9,561 nucleotides of DNA from assembly GCA_011042035.1 (NCBI GenBank), contig DQZA01000228.1, positions 1-9,561 of the forward strand. The letters are read 5' to 3'. A model generated the notes under the pieces. It saw nothing but the letters and a program-made list of their open reading frames with translations. It had not been told where the DNA came from and did no database searches. Shown piece by piece: positions 4,977-9,561 of the stretch. How positions within the stretch are numbered: the first letter of the stretch is position 1; each line of letters starts with the position of its first letter. Origin of the DNA: Desulfobacteraceae bacterium (GTDB lineage: Bacteria; Desulfobacterota; DSM-4660; Desulfatiglandales; Desulfatiglandaceae). The translations under genes were made by a program, and so were the position numbers.

Positions 4977-6428
4977 ATGGAGGACAAAGAAAAACAGATC
5001 CCTAGTGAAGACCAGAGCTTTGAGAAAATGCTGGAGGCATACGAGCAGAAAGAAGCGAGGGAGATTCAGGTTGGTGATCGGGTCTCATGTAAGGTTTTGT
5101 CCATCGGCAGAGAGAGTGTCTTTGTAGATATTGGGGCAATAATCGACGGAGTCGTGGAAAAGGCGGAACTACTTGACGAAGATGGCAAATTGACATGCAA
5201 AGAAGGGGACGTTTTGGATCTTTATGTAGTCTCTGTGGGGGAAAGTGAAGTAAGGCTATCAAGAGCGATGTCCGGAACTGGGGGACTCAGGGCTCTTGAA
5301 GACGCATTTGAAAATGAGGTACCAGTGGAGGGCAGGGTCACAGGTCGGTGTAAAGGGGGATACGATGTGACGGTAATGCAAAAAAGGGCGTTTTGCCCGG
5401 GCAGTCAGATGGACCTCAAGTATGCAGAGGATCCTGAGCAGTATGTGGGTAAGACATTTCGCTTCCTTTTGACCCAGTTTGAGCAAGACGGGCGAAATAT
5501 TGTTTTGTCTAGACGTCGGCTACTTGAAAAAGAATTGGAAAAGATGAGAGGAGAGTTTCTATCCAAGATTGAAAAAGACATGGTAATAGAGGGAACTGTA
5601 ACCAGGCTGGTTTCATTTGGTGCCTTCGTGGAAGTATTTCCTGGCATAGAGGGCCTGGTACATGTCTCGGAACTGAGCTGGTCACGCGTGAGCAATCCTG
5701 AAAAGATTCTACACATAGGTCAGAATGTCAAGGTTAAGATATTGGCAGTGGAGCGTGATAAGGGTAATGGAAAGGTGAAGATCTCCCTCTCTATAAAAGA
5801 CGTGTCCCCTGATCCATGGGAAAACATTGGTGCCTTTGTCCGAGAGGGGCAAGTCGTGGACGGTGAGGTCACCCGGTGTGTTTCTTTCGGGGCCTTTGTG
5901 GAGGTAGTGCCCGGGGTGGAGGGCCTCGTGCACATAAGTGAAATGAGCTATATAAAGAGGGTCCTTAAGCCAGAGGAGTTGGTCAAGGTAGGGGATAGAG
6001 TAAGGGTAATGGTCAAAGAAATTGACAAGGAAAATCGGAGACTGTCCTTGAGCATGAAGGATGTGGAAGGGGACCCATGGTCCGACATCCTTCAACGATA
6101 TCACGAGGGAGAGGTGGTGGAAGGACGGTTGGAAAAAAAGGAAAAATTTGGCTTCTTTGTCTCCATTGAGCCGGGAGTAACGGGTTTAGTACCTAGGGTA
6201 AAACTTGAAGGGTCACCCTATGGGGCGGAATTAGAAAAATTAAAGGAAGGTAATGTCTTGAGAGTCACAATAGAGAGCATAAACCAAGCAGAGAAAAAAA
6301 TGACCCTTGCACCGGCTCCAGGCGGTGAAGAAGGCGATTGGGAAAGCTACAGTCCTTCGGATTCGTCTTTTGGTTCCTTGGGTGAAAAGCTTCGCCAAGC
6401 AATGGATAAGAAAAAAAGGGAGACCTAG
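4977..6428 (+). CDS. S1 RNA-binding domain protein with five S1 repeats
   Basis: This 483-aa protein is made almost wholly of S1 (OB-fold) RNA-binding repeats, at about 31-97, 114-180, 202-274, 289-361 and 375-446, with charged tails at both ends. Repeats 3 and 4 are the most typical, both with VSFGAFVEV, GxEGLVHxSE and a basic KxxLSxKD end. Repeat 2 is the most divergent. Canonical ribosomal protein S1 is longer and has six repeats in proteobacteria, so this is an S1-like paralogue or a short S1; it probably binds mRNA or ribosomes. ATG 4977 follows AGGGGA (4963-4968) by eight bases; an in-frame ATG at 4941 lacks a good site. The gap to cobU is 74 bases with no terminator, so the cobalamin genes may be co-transcribed. 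A functional link with them is not evident. Confidence 0.85.
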   Translation: MEDKEKQIPSEDQSFEKMLEAYEQKEAREIQVGDRVSCKVLSIGRESVFVDIGAIIDGVVEKAELLDEDGKLTCKEGDVLDLYVVSVGESEVRLSRAMSGTGGLRALEDAFENEVPVEGRVTGRCKGGYDVTVMQKRAFCPGSQMDLKYAEDPEQYVGKTFRFLLTQFEQDGRNIVLSRRRLLEKELEKMRGEFLSKIEKDMVIEGTVTRLVSFGAFVEVFPGIEGLVHVSELSWSRVSNPEKILHIGQNVKVKILAVERDKGNGKVKISLSIKDVSPDPWENIGAFVREGQVVDGEVTRCVSFGAFVEVVPGVEGLVHISEMSYIKRVLKPEELVKVGDRVRVMVKEIDKENRRLSLSMKDVEGDPWSDILQRYHEGEVVEGRLEKKEKFGFFVSIEPGVTGLVPRVKLEGSPYGAELEKLKEGNVLRVTIESINQAEKKMTLAPAPGGEEGDWESYSPSDSSFGSLGEKLRQAMDKKKRET

Positions 6429-6502
6429 CATTCTTCAGAGTTAGGGGTTTCGGATAAGCAATCACAAATTTGATGAACTCGCGCATATTGGAAAAGGTCA
6501 CG

Positions 6503-7063
6503 ATGGGAAAGATATGTTTAATAACCGGGGGTGCCAGAAGCGGAAAAAGTGACTATGCTCAAGGCCTTGCCGAAAAAATAAAAGGCAGGCGGGTCTTTAT
6601 TGCCACATGTCCGATCCTAGACGATGAGCTTAAGAAACGAATAGATAAGCACAAAGAATCAAGGAGGGGCAGAGGTTGGACCACAATAGAGGAGACCGTG
6701 GATATAGAAGGTGCGCTTTTGAAGGCCAAAGATTCCAGTGTGATTGTAGTAGACTGCCTCACCTTATGGGTAAATAACATCTTGTATCATGCTACCAAAG
6801 ATGGGGTGGAGCTGAATGAGGAGCGGGTCTTTGCCCTGTGCTCTGGTGTGGTAAGCGGCGCCCGTAGTGCGAAGGGCTTGGTGATATTTGTTACTAATGA
6901 AATTGGAATGGGGATAGTACCTGAAAATAGGCTAGCTAGAAGATACCGGGATTTGCTAGGCCGTTGCAACCAGACAATTGCCAGCATGGCTGATGAGGTT
7001 ATTTTGATGGTATCTGGGGTGCCAGTACGTATCAAACCATGCTCTCAGGGAGGAGTTCCATGA
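6503..7063 (+). CDS. cobU: CobU: adenosylcobinamide kinase/guanylyltransferase
   Basis: CobU phosphorylates adenosylcobinamide and then attaches GMP, making adenosylcobinamide-GDP, the activated corrin for lower-ligand attachment. The protein has 186 aa, the usual size. The Walker A loop is GGARSGKS (9-16); DDELKKRIDKHKESR (40-54) contains His50, equivalent to the histidine guanylylated in the Salmonella enzyme; VVDCLTLWVNN (82-92) is the second nucleotide-site motif; and VTNEIGMGIVP with NRLARRYRDLLGRCNQ (130-157) is the family signature. ATG 6503, with AAAAGG before it, places the P-loop at its normal N-terminal position; the in-frame TTG 6470 and ATG 6473 have no binding site. The TGA stop overlaps the cobS ATG by ATGA, giving translational coupling. 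Confidence 0.95.
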   Translation: MGKICLITGGARSGKSDYAQGLAEKIKGRRVFIATCPILDDELKKRIDKHKESRRGRGWTTIEETVDIEGALLKAKDSSVIVVDCLTLWVNNILYHATKDGVELNEERVFALCSGVVSGARSAKGLVIFVTNEIGMGIVPENRLARRYRDLLGRCNQTIASMADEVILMVSGVPVRIKPCSQGGVP

Positions 7064-7824
7064 GGTCTTTTTTGAGTGCCTTGTCATTTCTGACTATCCT
7101 TCCAATTCCAGCAAGACTATGGGGGGATGAAACCAACCTGGCTAGAGGCGCCATATTCTTTCCTATAGTAGGTCTTTTTATCGGTCTAGTAACCACGGGT
7201 ATCGTTTATCTGGGGTACAAACTACTTCCAGGACAGCTTGCGGCACTTATTGCCATCGGAATCTTGATAGCCTTCAGTGGAGCCCTTCATCTTGACGGCT
7301 TTGCAGATACGTGCGACGGATTTTTCAGTGCCCGATCCAGGGAGCAGGTGCTGAGTATAATGAGTGACAGCAGAGTAGGGACCATGGCCGTGGTGGGAAT
7401 TGTATGGCTTGTCCTCATGAAGTGGGTCACGTTTTCTCAAGTTCCTGCTCCACAAAGATGGACAATATTGATACTAATGCCTCTCACAGGCAGGACTGCA
7501 TTGTTGATCATGATGGCATTACTCCCTTACGCAAGGGCTGAAGGCGGTCTTGCGACGGCATTTGCCGGACATGGTGGGCTGAAGTGTGTTGGGGCTGGGC
7601 TGGGTCTGACGCTTATGTTGATACTATCCTGCGTAGGGTTTGGCCGTCACGGGCTCATTATTACAGCATTGTCAATAGGAGAGATTTTTCTTTTCTGCTT
7701 ATGGTCTTATAAAAGGATAGGTGGATACACTGGTGATACCCTTGGTGCAGTGTGCGAAGTCTCTGAGGTGGTGCCTCCACTAGTTGCTGTAATTCTCCTT
7801 CATAGTGGAGGTAAAGTTTTATGA
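7060..7824 (+). CDS. cobS: CobS: adenosylcobinamide-GDP ribazoletransferase
   Basis: CobS is the integral membrane cobalamin synthase that joins adenosylcobinamide-GDP to alpha-ribazole or its phosphate. At 254 aa it is of normal length. It shows FLTILPIPAR near the N-terminus (10-19), the acidic signature HLDGFADTCDG (77-87) thought to bind metal and substrate, SDSRVGTMAV (102-111), PLTGR (141-145) and GGYTGDTLGA (221-230), with several hydrophobic membrane segments between. ATG 7060 is preceded by AGGGAGGAG (7047-7055) and overlaps the cobU stop; the upstream ATG 7039 would overlap cobU more and lose this site. Its own TGA overlaps the next ATG in the same way. Confidence 0.95.
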   Translation: MRSFLSALSFLTILPIPARLWGDETNLARGAIFFPIVGLFIGLVTTGIVYLGYKLLPGQLAALIAIGILIAFSGALHLDGFADTCDGFFSARSREQVLSIMSDSRVGTMAVVGIVWLVLMKWVTFSQVPAPQRWTILILMPLTGRTALLIMMALLPYARAEGGLATAFAGHGGLKCVGAGLGLTLMLILSCVGFGRHGLIITALSIGEIFLFCLWSYKRIGGYTGDTLGAVCEVSEVVPPLVAVILLHSGGKVL

Positions 7825-8891
7825 AGGACTGGCGTCATGGGGGGGACATATGGGAAGTTTCCAGGGCGCTGAATTGCCATGCAGAAGATTTAATAGACTT
7901 TTCGGCAAGCATAAATCCCTTTGGGCCCCCTCGGTGGTTAGAATCAGTTATTGATTCTGTAAAGCCCCTAATTGTTCATTATCCTGATCCCTTTTGCTTC
8001 CACTTGCGGGGCCGAATTGCCCAGCAATATGGGGTATTGCCCTCTGAGATTCTAGCGGGCAATGGCACAAGCGAACTTCTATATTTACTTCCCAGGGCCA
8101 TAAAACCCAAAAGGGCGGTGATTCCAGTTCCCTCTTATGTGGACTACGAATACAGTGCCAGGGCTGCTGATATTGGGGTGGTTTATGTCCACATGGATGA
8201 GAAATCCGGATTCCAATTTCCTCTAGACCGTCTAGAGTCAACACTTAGGCCTGGGGACGTTGTTTTGCTTGGCCGGCCAAACAATCCCATCGGTGCAGTC
8301 TCTGAGGCTGAGGAGATAAGGACTCTGGCAAGAAAGAATAGTGAGGTGTTTTTTGTAGTAGACCAGGCCTTCTATGATTTTGTGGGTGATACGGACTCAC
8401 TCGTTCAAAACAGGCCAAAAAATGTGGTGGTATTGTTTTCGCTTACAAAGATATTTGCAATACCTGGGATTCGAGTAGGCTGGCTTGTGGGGGATGAAAA
8501 ATTTGTCGAGAGGCTGCGCCGCCTTCAGGCTCCTTGGTCTGTCAATGTATTTGCCCAGGCTATTGCGGAAAGGGCTTTAGAGGATAAAGCGCTTATTGAA
8601 TTAACTCGTAAGTCAATTGGTAAAGTAAGGGGTAAGATGGCGAGAGAGATAAGGGGGATTGAGGGACTTTATGTCTATCCCAGTGAGGCCAATTTCTTGC
8701 TGGTAAGGATACAAAAAAGGGGGCTGGATGCCGTCAAGTTGAGAGAACTGCTACTTAATTACAAGATAATCATACGCTGCTGCGACAATTTCGTCGGACT
8801 AGACAAGACATTTTTCAGGATATCCGTTCGCTCCGAAGAAGAAAATCAACGACTCATCAATGCATTAAAAGAGGTGTTGGGAGCTTATTAG
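7821..8891 (+). CDS. cobD: Threonine-phosphate decarboxylase (CobD, HisC-like PLP enzyme)
   Basis: This fold-type I PLP enzyme of the histidinol-phosphate aminotransferase family is best read as L-threonine-O-3-phosphate decarboxylase, which makes (R)-1-amino-2-propanol phosphate for the cobalamin side arm. It has 356 aa. Evidence includes the N-terminal HGG (6-8), DFSASINPFGPP (26-37), NGTSELLYLLP (81-91), RPNNPIG (152-158), Asp181 for the PLP ring nitrogen, SLTKIFAIPGIRVGW (207-221) with Lys210 as the Schiff-base lysine, and FRISVRS (332-338) for phosphate or carboxylate binding. The usual DEAF is DQAF here, a mild change. GGAGGT (7807-7812) precedes ATG 7821 by eight bases. Placement between cobS and cbiB separates it from true HisC. 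The name follows Salmonella usage. Confidence 0.92.
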   Translation: MKDWRHGGDIWEVSRALNCHAEDLIDFSASINPFGPPRWLESVIDSVKPLIVHYPDPFCFHLRGRIAQQYGVLPSEILAGNGTSELLYLLPRAIKPKRAVIPVPSYVDYEYSARAADIGVVYVHMDEKSGFQFPLDRLESTLRPGDVVLLGRPNNPIGAVSEAEEIRTLARKNSEVFFVVDQAFYDFVGDTDSLVQNRPKNVVVLFSLTKIFAIPGIRVGWLVGDEKFVERLRRLQAPWSVNVFAQAIAERALEDKALIELTRKSIGKVRGKMAREIRGIEGLYVYPSEANFLLVRIQKRGLDAVKLRELLLNYKIIIRCCDNFVGLDKTFFRISVRSEEENQRLINALKEVLGAY

Positions 8892-8894
8892 AAG

Positions 8895-9561
8895 GTGAGG
8901 CTCGAGTACCAGATAATACTTGCTGTGGGACTTGATTTTGTCCTTGGAGATCCCCGCTTTGTGCCTCATCCTGTGAGAGGTATAGGCAGGTTGGCTTCAT
9001 GGCTTGAGCAACGTGGCCGTATGACTATCAAGAATGAGATGTTGGCAGGTACGGCCGTGGCACTATGTACGCTGTTTTTCACCGTGTCTGGTACTGCACT
9101 TTTCATTTGGATATGTGGGATTCTTAATCCTGCATTAGGAGACCTGGCCTCCATTATCATGATATACACTGCAATAGCAATTAAAGACCTGGTTAAGCAT
9201 AGCAAAGAGGTTTACTATGCACTTGCTGAGCACAACCTTGAACTTGCTCGAAATAAAACGGCCATGATGGTTGGAAGAAAGACTTCTGACCTGGATGAGG
9301 GCGAACTGGTGAGGGCTGCGGTTGAGAGCATAGCCGAAAATATGGTGGATGGAGTAATTGCCCCATTGTTTTATGCACTGATGCTTGGTCCCCTAGGTGC
9401 CATCGGTTATAGAGCTGTAAATACCCTTGACTCCATGTTCGGATATAAAGACGCCCGGTATGAGCAGTTTGGGAAGTTCTCAGCTCGCCTTGATGACGTC
9501 AGCAATTTTATACCTGCCCGGGTTGGAGGTCTAACAGTGCCACTTGTTGCGCAACTGTTAG
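8895..9561 (+). CDS. cbiB: CbiB: adenosylcobinamide-phosphate synthase (3' part missing)
   Basis: CbiB is a membrane enzyme that joins aminopropanol phosphate, the product of the preceding gene, to adenosylcobyric acid. The 222 residues present are clear: LDFVLGDPRFVPHPVRGIG (13-31), AIAIKDLVKHSKEVYYAL (93-110), MVGRKTSDLDEGELVRAAVE (125-144), AENMVDGVIAPLFYAL (147-162), then AVNTLDSMFGYKDARYEQFG (174-193), ARLDDVSNFIPAR (197-209). The family is usually just over 300 aa, so about a quarter is beyond the window. The start is GTG 8895, three bases after the cobD stop; the first ATG in frame would remove the conserved GDP motif. The nearest purine-rich site (GGGAG, about 8879-8883) is rather far, so coupling to cobD translation is likely. 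Confidence 0.94.
   Translation, partial: MRLEYQIILAVGLDFVLGDPRFVPHPVRGIGRLASWLEQRGRMTIKNEMLAGTAVALCTLFFTVSGTALFIWICGILNPALGDLASIIMIYTAIAIKDLVKHSKEVYYALAEHNLELARNKTAMMVGRKTSDLDEGELVRAAVESIAENMVDGVIAPLFYALMLGPLGAIGYRAVNTLDSMFGYKDARYEQFGKFSARLDDVSNFIPARVGGLTVPLVAQLL

Overview
The window looks like part of a chromosome from an anaerobic, sulfur-metabolising bacterium, most likely of the Desulfobacterota (former Deltaproteobacteria). This placement is an inference from gene content: a NikM-NikL-NikK nickel/cobalt uptake set, a DsrE2-type sulfur-relay protein with a MarR regulator, and a compact late-cobalamin operon. No rRNA, tRNA, CRISPR array or insertion sequence is visible.

Layout. (1) 1-2447: a metal-uptake region on the + strand. 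A promoter near 61-88 leads into a structured leader, then nikM/cbiM (232-846), nikL-like (833-1465) and nikK/DUF4198 (1668-2447). Two closely related terminator-like stem-loops precede nikM and nikK. The ATPase and T components (NikO/NikQ) are not here. (2) 2448-2830: no intact gene, but the remains of a small coiled-coil gene with a good ribosome binding site and a broken frame. (3) 2831-3529: a YhhQ-family queuosine-precursor transporter. (4) 3537-4781: a minus-strand block of marR and dsrE2, with promoter, palindromic operator and terminator visible. (5) 4977-9561: a + strand run of a five-domain S1 RNA-binding protein, cobU, cobS, threonine-phosphate decarboxylase (cobD) and cbiB, the last cut by the window edge. 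cobU-cobS and cobS-cobD overlap by ATGA, so they are almost certainly co-translated.

How the genes fit together. Region 1 imports nickel or cobalt. Region 5 makes the aminopropanol arm of cobalamin (CobD, CbiB), activates cobinamide (CobU) and joins the lower ligand (CobS), so cobalt uptake and use are plausibly linked. Presence of NikL and NikK partners argues for nickel as substrate, and sequence alone cannot settle it.

Most families here are known. The items most worth a second look are the paired leader stem-loops, the predicted N-terminal histidines shared by all three metal-uptake proteins, the uptake set without its energising module, the broken gene after nikK, and the palindrome lying over the marR promoter and start codon. 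I found no convincing wholly new multi-gene system.
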